Shown here one piece after another: positions 37,473-44,707 of a stretch of DNA of 64,000 bases. The notes beneath the pieces are model-generated. The model had not been told where the DNA came from. It saw nothing but the letters and a program-made list of their open reading frames with translations, and did no database searches. The DNA lies in assembly GCA_045223915.1 (NCBI GenBank), contig JBGUZU010000017.1:1-64000 (forward strand), written 5' to 3'. Made by a program: the position numbers and the translations under genes. This DNA comes from Ruminimicrobiellum sp045223915. GTDB taxonomy: Bacteria > Elusimicrobiota > Endomicrobiia > Endomicrobiales > Endomicrobiaceae. Positions within the stretch are counted from its first letter, which is position 1. Every line of letters starts with the position of its first letter.

Positions 37473-39215
37473 TTAACTCAAATATTCTTTTAATGATTTA
37501 CACTTGCTCGGATGTCTTAATTTTCTTATAGCTTTAGCTTCAATTTGTCTTACTCTTTCTCTGGTAACTCCGAATTTTTTACCTACTTCTTCAAGAGTAG
37601 AAGGATAACCTATTCCTATGCCGTATCTTAATCTTATAATTTCCGATTCTCTCGGTGTTAAAGTATTTAAAACTTTCTCCAATTCCAACTGTAATCTGTA
37701 CTGGTATGTTTTAGTTACAGGGTTCGGGCTATTTTGATCTTCTATAAAATCTTCCAATTTTGAATCTTCTTCTTCTCCTACCGGTGTAGCAAGAGAAACC
37801 GGTTCCTGCATCATTTTCAATATTTTTCTTACTCTGTCTGTAGACATTTTTAAGAATTTACTATATTCTTCTATCAAAGGTTCTCTACCCTGTTCCTGTT
37901 GGAACTTTTTCTTCAATTTAGTCAATTTTGAGATTAATTCTTTCATATGAACAGGAATTCTTATGGTTCTTGCCTGATCGGCAATAGCTCTGTTAATAGA
38001 TTGTCTTATCCACCATGTAGCATAAGTTGAAAATTTAAAACCTCTCTTCCATTCAAATTTTTCAACAGCTTTTGATAAACCTAAATTTCCTTCCTGTATT
38101 AAATCGGACAATTCCAAATTACTTATACCTACATGTTTTTTAGCAATAGAAACAACCAATCTGAAATTAGCTTCTATTAATTTCATTTTATCTCTATGAA
38201 TAAGTTCTTCCAAATCTCTTATTTTTCTATCGGTTTCTATTAACTCTTTAGGAGTAATTGATATACCTTCCTTAATATGAGTTTGTTTCGAAATTAAGTT
38301 TTGAATATGTTCTATATTCTCCGCTATATTTACTGCAACCAAACCGCCTGACATTTTCTTAAAATTTGCAGCCGTTATTTTACCCGAAACAAATTGTTTA
38401 TACAATGTCTGTAATTTAGAAACAGGCATTTTATATTTTCTTTCTATTCTTTCGAGTTCCGAATTTATTTCATTAAGTTTATTTGCCGTCGTTTTTATTT
38501 TATTTATAAGTCTTTTTATTTTATCTTGATTAAGATTAAGTCCTACTATCAAAGAAATAATTTCCGCTCTTATTTGTTGTCTTTTAGTTTCAAGTTTTAA
38601 TTTTTCTTTTTGTGACAAACCTCTTTGTTTTGCCTTCAAATCTATTTTTGCAATATTTTTTTCAAGTTGTCCTATTCTTTGAACTGTCTGTTTAACCTTT
38701 ATTCTCATGTTTCTAAGTTGGGTAGTAGACTTTCTTCCTCTCGGCATAAGTTCCTTCGGAGTCATTTCTTCTTGTTCTATTAAAGTATCCCAACTCTTTA
38801 TTTCTTTAATTATTAAAGGTGATTCTAAAACTATATGTGTAAGTTTTTTCTCGTTTTCTTTTACATTTTTAGCAAGTTCAACTTCAACATTTCTTTCAAG
38901 CAAAGGAACTTTCGCCATTTCCGTAAGATACATTCTTACAGGATTAATTTCTTCGTCTTCATTACTTTTAACAACAATATCGGCAGTTTCAGGTGCATTT
39001 TTTTCTTTTTTTGATGATGTTTTAGACGAAACGGAAACTGTCGCACTTTTATCAACGATTTTTATTCCCAATTCCGCAAGCCTTATATAAAAATTATCAA
39101 GTTTATCCGCACTTACATCCTTTTCCGACAATTTTTCATTTATCTGGTCGTAAGTAAGATATCCTTGTTTTTTACCAATTGATACCAAATCTTTAAACAT
39201 TTCTTTTTTAGCCAT
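37473..39215 (-). CDS. rpoD: Primary sigma factor RpoD
   Basis: Housekeeping sigma70. The 580 residues contain region 1.1 (about 1-60), region 1.2 (NPVRMYLTEMAKVPLL, near 93), a long Lys/Glu-rich non-conserved region, region 2 (EANFRLVVSIAKKH, LIQEGNLGLSKAVEKF, TYATWWIRQSINRAI), region 3, and region 4 (TLEEVGKKFGVTRERVRQIE) for the -35 element. The consensus-like promoters listed in this window fit its intact regions 2.4 and 4.2. Its ATG shares one base with the dnaG stop (TAATG), giving tight coupling. Confidence 0.96.
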   Translation of the reverse strand: MAKKEMFKDLVSIGKKQGYLTYDQINEKLSEKDVSADKLDNFYIRLAELGIKIVDKSATVSVSSKTSSKKEKNAPETADIVVKSNEDEEINPVRMYLTEMAKVPLLERNVEVELAKNVKENEKKLTHIVLESPLIIKEIKSWDTLIEQEEMTPKELMPRGRKSTTQLRNMRIKVKQTVQRIGQLEKNIAKIDLKAKQRGLSQKEKLKLETKRQQIRAEIISLIVGLNLNQDKIKRLINKIKTTANKLNEINSELERIERKYKMPVSKLQTLYKQFVSGKITAANFKKMSGGLVAVNIAENIEHIQNLISKQTHIKEGISITPKELIETDRKIRDLEELIHRDKMKLIEANFRLVVSIAKKHVGISNLELSDLIQEGNLGLSKAVEKFEWKRGFKFSTYATWWIRQSINRAIADQARTIRIPVHMKELISKLTKLKKKFQQEQGREPLIEEYSKFLKMSTDRVRKILKMMQEPVSLATPVGEEEDSKLEDFIEDQNSPNPVTKTYQYRLQLELEKVLNTLTPRESEIIRLRYGIGIGYPSTLEEVGKKFGVTRERVRQIEAKAIRKLRHPSKCKSLKEYLS

Positions 39216-41002
39216 TACTTTTTCCCCGAACCCTTAATTTGAGATGTTAACTGAAGATATTTTTTTATTTTCTCCTTGTCGGATGCAATTTTTCCTTCAG
39301 TCATCAACAATACTTCTTTTTCAAGAATTTTTCTTTCTTTTTTTAATCTTTCCAACTCTATATCTCTGCACAAAATATTAAAAACTTCGTACAGTTCTAC
39401 GGATTTTTCTTCATTTCCGTCTTTGCCATCTCCGGCATTTATTTGTTCATTTACAAGTGCTATACCAGAAAACCACTGTTCTTGTCTTTTATCACTTATT
39501 TTAGACAAGATTTGTGCTATTGAAATATTTTCGTTTTCTAAGAGCATATTGTATATGGTAATACAATTACTATCTTTAAAAAAATCTTTTTCCAATTTTT
39601 TTACATATTGTCTGTTATTAATATCCAACAGAAACTTTAATAATTTTTCTTCCAAGGATGTTTTGGCTTTATTTTTTGTTTTATCAACAAATTTATCTTC
39701 TTGAATAGCTGTTTTAAAAACAGTTTTTCTTTTAAACTCCTGCCAAATAACATCTTCTTCTATGTCTAATTTTTGTGCAATAAACTTAACATATTCTCTT
39801 TGCACAATTACATTTTTATTTTTTTCAACAAAATCCAACAATAACGAAACTGCTTTTGCCTTATTCTGCGCAATCTTAATATTTATTTGAGATAAAACTC
39901 TTTCCGTAACAAATTCTATTGCAGATTTTGAATTTTTACTTAACAATTTATAAAAGCTGTCTCTACCGTTTTCCAACAAATATTCGTCAGGATCAACTCC
40001 TTCCGGCAATGATGATGTCTTTACCGATATGTTGTTTTCCGCACAAATTTCCAAAGCTCTTTGAGTTGCAGTTCTTCCTGCATCATCGGGATCAAACAAC
40101 AATGTAACATCATCGGCATATCTGTTTATCAATTTTGCCTGTTGTGCGGTAAATGCAGTTCCCAAAGGAGCAACCGCTCCCGATACTCCGTATTGTTGAG
40201 AAAGAACAACATCCATATATCCTTCAACAACGATTATCGACTTACTTTTTCTTAATTCCGGTAAAGTCTGATAAAGTCCATATAAATTAGACGATTTTGA
40301 ATACACTATTGTTTCAGGTGTATTCAAATATTTTGCTTTACTGTCAGCTAAAGTTCTACCGCCAAAAGCAACAACCCTGCCTTGTATATCCAATATAGGA
40401 AATACAAGTCTCTCGGACATATATTCAAAAATACTTCCAAAATCCGTTTTTGTAAAAAGCCCGGCTTTTGAAAGTATGTCATAAGCATAGCCTTTTTTTT
40501 GTGCGGATTCAAGTAGTTTTCCTTTCGGAGCATAACCTATCATAAATTTTTTAATAGTATCATCTGTCATACCTCTTTGTTTTACATATTCTCTTGCAAA
40601 AGAAGCAGACTTTGTTTCCAAAAGGCATCTGTTATAAAATTTTGCTGTCATTTCCAGCAATTCAAAAATTTTAGTTTTTTCGGAAACGGAATATTTTTCA
40701 TTAAAAGTTTCTTTTATGGTTATCCCGTTTTTTTCAGCTAATTTTTTTACAGATTCTATCCACGAAATATTTTCAATGAGCATTACAAACTTAAAAACAT
40801 CACCGGCTACACCGCAACCGAAACATCTAAAAATACCTTTTTCCGGACTAACGATAAACGATGGTGTCTTTTCCGTATGGAAAGGGCAACAACATTTAAA
40901 ATTTCTTCCGGCTTTTTTTAAATCCGGTACATAATCTCCGATTACGGATACAATATCGGAAGCCGTTCTTATTTGTTCTATTACTTGATCCGGTATAGAC
41001 AT
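39215..41002 (-). CDS. dnaG: DNA primase
   Basis: Makes RNA primers at the replication fork. The 595 residues carry an N-terminal CHC2 zinc finger (C39-x2-H42-x17-C60-x2-C63), a TOPRIM core with EGYMDVV and the DPDDAGRTA metal motif, and a C-terminal helicase-interaction region. dnaG-rpoD is the old macromolecular-synthesis operon, here without rpsU in first position (rpsU is upstream past a terminator). It shares TAATG with the gene before it. Confidence 0.95.
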   Translation of the reverse strand: MSIPDQVIEQIRTASDIVSVIGDYVPDLKKAGRNFKCCCPFHTEKTPSFIVSPEKGIFRCFGCGVAGDVFKFVMLIENISWIESVKKLAEKNGITIKETFNEKYSVSEKTKIFELLEMTAKFYNRCLLETKSASFAREYVKQRGMTDDTIKKFMIGYAPKGKLLESAQKKGYAYDILSKAGLFTKTDFGSIFEYMSERLVFPILDIQGRVVAFGGRTLADSKAKYLNTPETIVYSKSSNLYGLYQTLPELRKSKSIIVVEGYMDVVLSQQYGVSGAVAPLGTAFTAQQAKLINRYADDVTLLFDPDDAGRTATQRALEICAENNISVKTSSLPEGVDPDEYLLENGRDSFYKLLSKNSKSAIEFVTERVLSQINIKIAQNKAKAVSLLLDFVEKNKNVIVQREYVKFIAQKLDIEEDVIWQEFKRKTVFKTAIQEDKFVDKTKNKAKTSLEEKLLKFLLDINNRQYVKKLEKDFFKDSNCITIYNMLLENENISIAQILSKISDKRQEQWFSGIALVNEQINAGDGKDGNEEKSVELYEVFNILCRDIELERLKKERKILEKEVLLMTEGKIASDKEKIKKYLQLTSQIKGSGKK

Positions 41003-41958
41003 TATCTTCTAAATCTTCTAAATCCTGAACATTCAACAAATTCCAATTGCCCGTATTTCTTCTCTAATCCGTCGAGCATTAAATTTACCCCGAGATTATC
41101 CGAAGAAATATGCCCTGCAACAATGGCATTTATTTTATATTTTCCCATTTCTTTATAGTGTTTCTCACTAAAATGCATACCTACAATTGTTCCCACACCT
41201 GCATTAGCAAGTTTCTCTATCATTTCGATGGGACCTTCCGTTCCGCCTGTCATATCAACAAAAATTTTACCGCATTTTGAATCTTTACTTCCGCACAATA
41301 TAGTCGGTCCGTTACCGAATGTTTTTGCATATTTATATTCGGGAATATCTTTTAAGAAATCCATTATATCTTTCAAGTATCTCGGTTTTAATGCATCAAT
41401 ATTGCTTTGCAAATATTTCACCACATGATTATCTGCAACTGTATGAGCTGTCATCATCGGAATATTTAAAAGTCTTGCGGCATCATAAACTCTTTGATGG
41501 TTACTTCCCGCAACACTTCTACCTACTTCGTCTGCTCTTGAACATATAAGTTTTTCGGAAACATTTATAGGAACACCCTGGACTTCATTTATTTCCGCCT
41601 GCATTCCTATAACCTGATAAAAAGTCGAAAATGCTTTTCCTTTAGGATGATGACCTAAAACAACATCTATTTTTTTCCCTGAAAGTCTCAATTGATTTGC
41701 AATCAATAATTCCGGAGCTTCAATATCTATACCAACCATAACGGTTTTTATATCTTCGTCTCCGGTTCCGAAAATTATTCTTGAATCGGCATAAGGATTT
41801 GTTAATAAATCAATATCGAAATCCTCTTTTGCCTGTTTATCTAATTTATTATATTTTTCGTTTAATTCTTTTAATTTTGTATTGACTTCATCTTTGCCAC
41901 GAGGGTCATTTTCTATTCCTGCCTGTACGAAAAAATCGTACATTTGTTTCAATTTCAT
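41002..41958 (-). CDS. NIF3/DUF34-family dinuclear metal protein
   Basis: The 318-residue protein resembles the NGG1p-interacting factor 3 family: GIDIEAPELLIANQL, GHHPKGKAF (metal-ligand histidines), VVGMHFSEKHY-like and AGHISSDN motifs. Family members are ring-forming proteins with a two-metal centre; the biochemical role is unsettled (a GTP cyclohydrolase-like or metal-insertion function has been proposed). It starts after AAAGGGAGG and shares TAATG with dnaG, making it first gene of the nif3-dnaG-rpoD operon. Confidence 0.8.
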   Translation of the reverse strand: MKLKQMYDFFVQAGIENDPRGKDEVNTKLKELNEKYNKLDKQAKEDFDIDLLTNPYADSRIIFGTGDEDIKTVMVGIDIEAPELLIANQLRLSGKKIDVVLGHHPKGKAFSTFYQVIGMQAEINEVQGVPINVSEKLICSRADEVGRSVAGSNHQRVYDAARLLNIPMMTAHTVADNHVVKYLQSNIDALKPRYLKDIMDFLKDIPEYKYAKTFGNGPTILCGSKDSKCGKIFVDMTGGTEGPIEMIEKLANAGVGTIVGMHFSEKHYKEMGKYKINAIVAGHISSDNLGVNLMLDGLEKKYGQLEFVECSGFRRFRR

Positions 41959-41983
41959 ATAAACCTCCCTTTAACAAAAATGC

Positions 41984-42029
41984 AAACAAAGGGGACATTC
42001 TCAATACTTCCGAATATCCCCCTTTGTTT
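41984..42029 (-). terminator. Terminator after rpsU
   Basis: AAACAAAGGGG (41984-41994) pairs with CCCCTTTGTTT (42019-42029), and the inner ACATTC/GAATAT extends the stem with a wobble that pairs only on the minus strand. T-rich sequence follows on that strand. It lies between rpsU and the nif3-dnaG-rpoD operon. Confidence 0.75.
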
Positions 42030-42059
42030 AATAATTTTTCAACAAATTTATCAACTAGA

Positions 42060-42266
42060 TTATCTTGACCAATTGTTGTCTTTCATCATTTTGCGACGAA
42101 TTTTTCTTTTAGCTTCAGCAAGTTTTTCTTTTTTTATAACACTAGGAGATTTATAAAATTCTCTCTTTTTAATCTCTTGCATTATTCCGTTTCTTTCGCA
42201 TTCTCTTTTAAATCTTCTGATAGCTTCTTCTATTGATTCGCCATCTCTTACCTTAACACTAACCAT
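42060..42266 (-). CDS. rpsU: 30S ribosomal protein S21
   Basis: The 68-residue basic protein opens MVSVKVRDGESIEEAIRR and includes FKRECERNG and EIKKREFYKSPS, which identify S21. It is a small-subunit protein involved in mRNA initiation. GGTGGTG precedes the ATG by about nine bases. It follows the HIT gene by 39 bases and ends before a terminator. Confidence 0.95.
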   Translation of the reverse strand: MVSVKVRDGESIEEAIRRFKRECERNGIMQEIKKREFYKSPSVIKKEKLAEAKRKIRRKMMKDNNWSR

Positions 42267-42305
42267 TTAAATTTACACCACCTTTTTTTCCGTCTTAAAT
42301 ATTCT

Positions 42306-42647
42306 CTAACCCGGAGGCCAACCGAAAGTTCTGCCACCAAGTAAATGATAATGAATATGAGCAACCGTTTGCCCGCCGTCAACTCCACAATTATTTACAA
42401 GTCTGTATCCGTCATTCAAATTATTTTCTTTTGCCAACTTACTTGCAACAAGCTGTATATGTCCTAACAATTCAACATCTTCATTAGAAACATCATCAAG
42501 ACTTTTAATATGCTTTTTCGGAATAATCAAAATATGCACGGGAGCTTGAGGATTTATATCCCCGAAAGCCAAAACTTTATCGTCCTCATAAACTTTGTTA
42601 GTAGGTATTTCTCCAGCCACAATTTTACAAAAAAGACAATCTGCCAT
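42306..42647 (-). CDS. HIT-family nucleotide hydrolase/transferase
   Basis: A 113-residue histidine-triad protein (Hint/HinT type), which hydrolyses purine nucleoside phosphoramidates in known relatives. CLFCKIVAGEIP at the N-terminus and HIHYHLLGG (H97, H99, H101) with GGQTVAH before it are diagnostic. I choose ATG 42647 because GGGG lies 5 bases upstream; an in-frame ATG at 42665 lacks a site. It has its own promoter (42687-42715) and is the last chromosomal gene before the prophage. Confidence 0.93.
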   Translation of the reverse strand: MADCLFCKIVAGEIPTNKVYEDDKVLAFGDINPQAPVHILIIPKKHIKSLDDVSNEDVELLGHIQLVASKLAKENNLNDGYRLVNNCGVDGGQTVAHIHYHLLGGRTFGWPPG

Positions 42648-42686
42648 AAAAACCCCAAAAAGCATATATTAACAACTAACTGAATA

Positions 42687-42715
42687 ATTATATATTTTTT
42701 TTATTAAAAACTCAA
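42687..42715 (-). promoter_or_regulatory. Promoter of the HIT-rpsU operon
   Basis: Minus-strand TTGAGT (42710-42715), 17-base spacer, TATAAT (42687-42692). The HIT start is 40 bases downstream of the -10. Confidence 0.68.
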
Positions 42716-42734
42716 TATTTTTATACATATAAAA

Positions 42735-42766
42735 AAAAGAAACAATTTATAAAAAATGTTTCTTTT
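42735..42766 (-). terminator. Terminator at the prophage-chromosome boundary
   Basis: A 10-bp stem AAAAGAAACA (42735-42744) with TGTTTCTTTT (42757-42766) is followed on the minus strand by a T run. It would stop late prophage transcription from entering HIT-rpsU. It could belong to either side of the junction. Confidence 0.65.
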
Positions 42767-42866
42767 CTTTTATATAAAACTCCGAGACCACGACTTTTTT
42801 ATCGTCTATGTTGGTCTAATTTTGGACTAATTATCTTAAAAACATATACATTATATATATAGTATG

Positions 42867-43052
42867 CTACCGGAACAACCAAAATATAAGTTTGTTCCAA
42901 AGATTTCTTTTTTTGAATAGATAGCATTTCTTTTTACATTTATATTCAATTACAGAAGCCCAACCAAATGCTTTCTTTTCCCTATAATAGTTTCGGTTGC
43001 AATAACCTTTATAACAGTAAAAAATACAATTTTCTTCTTCTCTTTTTGTCAT
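42867..43052 (-). CDS. Small cysteine-rich phage protein
   Basis: A 61-residue basic protein with C-x3-C-x3-C (CIFYCYKGYC) and a later CKKKC pair. Start chosen at 43052 because AGGAG lies 5 bases upstream; the frame is open to 43067. The paired cysteines suggest a small zinc-binding or disulphide fold. It resembles the tiny proteins at 43606-43731 and 44369-44494. Function unknown; last gene of the prophage lysis region. Confidence 0.65.
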   Translation of the reverse strand: MTKREEENCIFYCYKGYCNRNYYREKKAFGWASVIEYKCKKKCYLFKKRNLWNKLIFWLFR

Positions 43053-43060
43053 AGTTGCTC

Positions 43061-43459
43061 CTAACAAATATCTATTTTAATATTGTTTGCAGTTTCTAAT
43101 CTTTTAAGTAAAGCATTGTAATTCTTTCGGCTTTCAAGAACTTTACCATTTTCACTTTTTGTTCCTACAATAACACAACCGGAAGAATCTTTTGCAGTAT
43201 TGCCACTATGAATACGAACACCTGTAAAGTAAGGAACATCTAATATTTGTGGCATATTCTTCTTGTATTTTGGAGAATAGGTTATTTTGACCGTATAAAC
43301 ACCATAAGGAATGCAAGTTTCGTTTGCTACTTTTGTTTTCTTTAAATCTTGCCCACGATATTTATCTTCAATAGTATCACAGAAATAAACACCGTCTATG
43401 AATAGTAAGCCCATTGTGTAATCGTCTGTGAATAAATATCTTTGCAATGTTAGTTTCAT
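43061..43459 (-). CDS. DUF5675-like phage protein, possible lysis enzyme
   Basis: The 132-residue protein matches the DUF5675 pattern by eye: LxRxxFTDDYTMGLLFIDG, ETCIPYGVYTV, then RIHSGN and SSGCVIVG. The His and the Ser-Gly-Cys arrangement recalls the active site of L,D-transpeptidase-like folds, so a peptidoglycan-acting role is possible. No other endolysin candidate exists in the window, and the neighbours are holin- and spanin-like, which supports a lysis role. GGGGGAG precedes the ATG, which overlaps the upstream stop (ATGA). Confidence 0.65.
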   Translation of the reverse strand: MKLTLQRYLFTDDYTMGLLFIDGVYFCDTIEDKYRGQDLKKTKVANETCIPYGVYTVKITYSPKYKKNMPQILDVPYFTGVRIHSGNTAKDSSGCVIVGTKSENGKVLESRKNYNALLKRLETANNIKIDIC

Positions 43460-43605
43460 TTCTCCCCCTTATTTTTTGGGCAATTATCCAATATCCTTTT
43501 TCCGCCTTTTCTCTCTTCTCTTGTCAACCAATCTTTAAGTATCGGACAACCTACATCGCCGAACACACTATACATCACTTTATCACACTCTTTGCAATCA
43601 GTCAT
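43456..43605 (-). CDS. Tiny cysteine-containing phage protein (49 aa)
   Basis: ATG at 43605, stop TGA at 43456-43458 overlapping the next ATG. The product starts MTDCKECDKV, has a third Cys in GDVGCPI and a fourth in DNCPKNKG, giving a possible four-cysteine zinc site, and is Lys/Arg-rich at the end. The start overlaps the stop of the gene upstream closely, so it is translated as part of the chain. Function unknown. Confidence 0.6.
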   Translation of the reverse strand: MTDCKECDKVMYSVFGDVGCPILKDWLTREERKGGKRILDNCPKNKGEK

Positions 43606-43731
43606 TTATTCTTTCTCCAACCATTTACACATTGAAAGTAAGATAATTCTGTCTATGAACTGACAATAGTATACACAATATTCTTCGCCATTGTTTATGC
43701 AATAATACTGACAATTTATACATTTAATCAT
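43606..43731 (-). CDS. Tiny cysteine-rich phage protein (41 aa)
   Basis: ATG at 43731, TAA at 43606-43608, adjacent to the next gene start. It opens MIKCINCQYYC and carries later EYCVYYC and MCKW, seven cysteines in 41 residues. The KCINC opening nearly repeats in the 41-residue protein at 44369-44494 (MKYCINC). The upstream region is the 280-base repeat-rich gap, so its ribosome-binding site is weak (GAAAATG region). Function unknown. Confidence 0.5.
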   Translation of the reverse strand: MIKCINCQYYCINNGEEYCVYYCQFIDRIILLSMCKWLEKE

Positions 43732-43764
43732 TTTCAGTCATACGTTTTTATCGTATATCTCCCA

Positions 43765-43941
43765 TATTTCAAATTTCCCTACTTTTTTGAAATAAGAATT
43801 TTCTTTATTTCAATTTTTCCCATTTTTTTGAAATAAGTGAGCCTTATAGACTATTTAAGTGTTGAAACTCGGTAAACCTTACGGAGTGCCACCTATAAGG
43901 ACTTATCTCCCATTTCAATTTTTTACCATTTCTTGAAATAA
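43765..43941. repeat. Three imperfect inverted-repeat units plus a nested stem in a 280-base gap
   Basis: The gap 43741-44020 contains no gene. It has three units with arms ATTTCAA...TTGAAAT, separated by 10-20 A/T-rich bases and a CCC core: 43765-43795, 43804-43837 and 43909-43941. Between units two and three, CCTTATAG (43842-43849) pairs with CTATAAGG (43893-43900) around an inner ACTCGGTAA/TTACGGAGT stem with one mismatch. Also TTTCCC-AAGT-GGGAAA lies at about 43948-43963. The repeated palindromes could be protein-binding sites or RNA hairpins. Confidence 0.55.
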
Positions 43942-43995
43942 CCTTTTTTCCCACTTGGGAAATATGGTTACCATTTCGTTGATAGCACCGAAAAG

Positions 43996-44015
43996 GTGTC
44001 AAGTTTTACTTGACA
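43996..44015 (-). terminator. Hairpin after the spanin-like genes
   Basis: TGTCAAGT and ACTTGACA form an 8-bp stem with a 3-base loop within 20 bases of the stop at 44021. On the minus strand it is followed by ACCTTTTCGG, so the T run is short. It is probably a weak terminator or an mRNA-stabilising hairpin. Confidence 0.4.
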
Positions 44016-44020
44016 ACTCG

Positions 44021-44368
44021 TTACTTTGCTACAACTACACCTATTAAAAGACCTGCAACAAAACCTGCAACTATACAATATTTATAAATCAATTCTTTGC
44101 TTTCGTATTTCTTCAAGTAACTCTTGTAGGTTTCCAACTGCTCTTGTGCTAATGTATATTTCTTGTCGTATATCGTTTGTAATTCCTGATATTGTTGTTG
44201 TTGTAATTGCAATTTGCTCGTCAAGTTGTTGTTGCTCTTGTTGATATTGAGTATCTCTGTCGTTAATTGTTCCATTTGTTCTTCCGTTATATAATACCCC
44301 TGCGAAAAAGCAACCTGCACTCCACAGAATAAACACAATAAAACTGATAATGATTTTATAAATTTCAC
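44021..44368 (-). CDS. Phage lysis-region protein: signal peptide, coiled coil, C-terminal membrane anchor
   Basis: A 115-residue protein starting at GTG 44368. A clear export signal (1-22, cleavage likely after AFS), a Gln-rich coiled coil (about 28-90), and a C-terminal hydrophobic helix ending in VVVAK (about 94-115). The region 44021-44081 is coded only by this frame, so the gene is real. An exported coiled coil with a C-terminal inner-membrane anchor is the topology of unimolecular spanins, though I see no lipobox cysteine. It shares its ribosome-binding site with the overlapping frame at 44082-44372. Confidence 0.68.
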   Translation of the reverse strand: MKFIKSLSVLLCLFCGVQVAFSQGYYITEEQMEQLTTEILNINKSNNNLTSKLQLQQQQYQELQTIYDKKYTLAQEQLETYKSYLKKYESKELIYKYCIVAGFVAGLLIGVVVAK

Positions 44369-44372
44369 TCAC
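44082..44372 (-). CDS. Overlapping frame: Rz-like inner-membrane spanin candidate
   Basis: A 96-residue frame starting at GTG 44372, four bases before the neighbouring GTG and in another frame, lying almost entirely over the gene at 44021-44368. It has an N-terminal transmembrane helix (6-28), a Gln-rich stretch and an amphipathic helix to the end, the layout of an Rz-type inner-membrane spanin. GGAG lies 5 bases upstream of this GTG and 9 bases upstream of the other. This GTG also overlaps the stop of the gene before it (GTGA). It could be a chance frame; the shared start signal and topology argue for translation of both. Confidence 0.45.
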   Translation of the reverse strand: MSEIYKIIISFIVFILWSAGCFFAGVLYNGRTNGTINDRDTQYQQEQQQLDEQIAITTTTISGITNDIRQEIYISTRAVGNLQELLEEIRKQRIDL

Positions 44373-44494
44373 TTATGCTCCTGACATCTCTTATAAAAAC
44401 CAACTTCCTTCTTCTGTTTCTCACACCAACAATAATAACCTGTTTCGGCTCTATACTTTATTCTTGCATAAAAACAATTTATACAGTATTTCAT
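44369..44494 (-). CDS. Tiny cysteine-rich phage protein (41 aa)
   Basis: ATG at 44494, TGA at 44369-44371. The product opens MKYCINCFYARIK and continues with YYCWCEK and KRCQEH: two C-x(1-2)-C pairs and a fifth Cys, plus a final His, consistent with a small zinc-knuckle fold. Its stop overlaps the GTG of the spanin-like frame. It resembles the protein at 43606-43731. Function unknown. Confidence 0.55.
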   Translation of the reverse strand: MKYCINCFYARIKYRAETGYYCWCEKQKKEVGFYKRCQEHK

Positions 44495-44522
44495 TTACTT
44501 TTATCTCTTTTTGTGCTATAAT
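44494..44522 (+). promoter_or_regulatory. Plus-strand extended -10 promoter inside the prophage
   Basis: TTTACT (44494-44499), 17-base spacer, TATAAT (44517-44522) preceded by TGC. It faces against all prophage genes and points at the short RNA candidate 44529-44598. Four of six -35 bases match the consensus and the -10 is perfect. Confidence 0.65.
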
Positions 44523-44528
44523 ACCTAT

Positions 44529-44598
44529 GTCTGCGGATTATCCAATTTTGGTAATTCGTTTTGAGAGAGTGCTATAAAAGGCACTCTCTTTTATTTTT
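44529..44598 (+). ncRNA. Candidate antisense-oriented small RNA with its own promoter and terminator
   Basis: Starting about seven bases after the -10, the transcript would hold a first hairpin GGATTA (44535-44540) with TAATTC (44552-44557), with an inner CCAA/TTGG pairing; the G-U pair in it forms only on the plus strand. Next is a perfect terminator stem GAGAGTGC (44565-44572) with GCACTCTC (44581-44588), followed by TTTTATTTTT. About 70 bases in all. It lies between two minus-strand mini-genes. Ten bases of it (ATTATCCAAT) recur on the plus strand at 43483-43492, about 25 bases before the DUF5675 gene start, so it could pair with that mRNA leader. Confidence 0.6.
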
Positions 44599-44707
44599 AC
44601 CAATCTCCCAAATCGGAAATATCGTCTGTTCTCATATTTAATCTTTGTGCCACATACAAACCTATACAATATCCAACTATAAAAGCAGATATAGTCCAAA
44701 ATATCAT
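44597..44707 (-). CDS. Small transmembrane phage peptide (36 aa)
   Basis: ATG at 44707, TAA at 44597-44599, with AAGGAG eight bases upstream. One hydrophobic helix (about 2-19, MIFWTISAFIVGYCIGLYV) then a short acidic tail ending DLGDW. It overlaps the stop of the gene at 44704-45003 by 4 bases (ATGA-type). A small single-span protein in a lysis region suggests an accessory holin or regulator; this is position-based only. Confidence 0.6.
   Translation of the reverse strand: MIFWTISAFIVGYCIGLYVAQRLNMRTDDISDLGDW

Noticed and set aside
42779..42840. tRNA fragment or defined attachment site at the prophage edge
   Set aside because: No cloverleaf or T-loop could be drawn, and the partner attachment site is outside the window; only a 9-base imperfect direct repeat is visible.
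43765..43941. CRISPR array
   Set aside because: Units are few, unequal in spacing, palindromic and without unique spacers of constant length.
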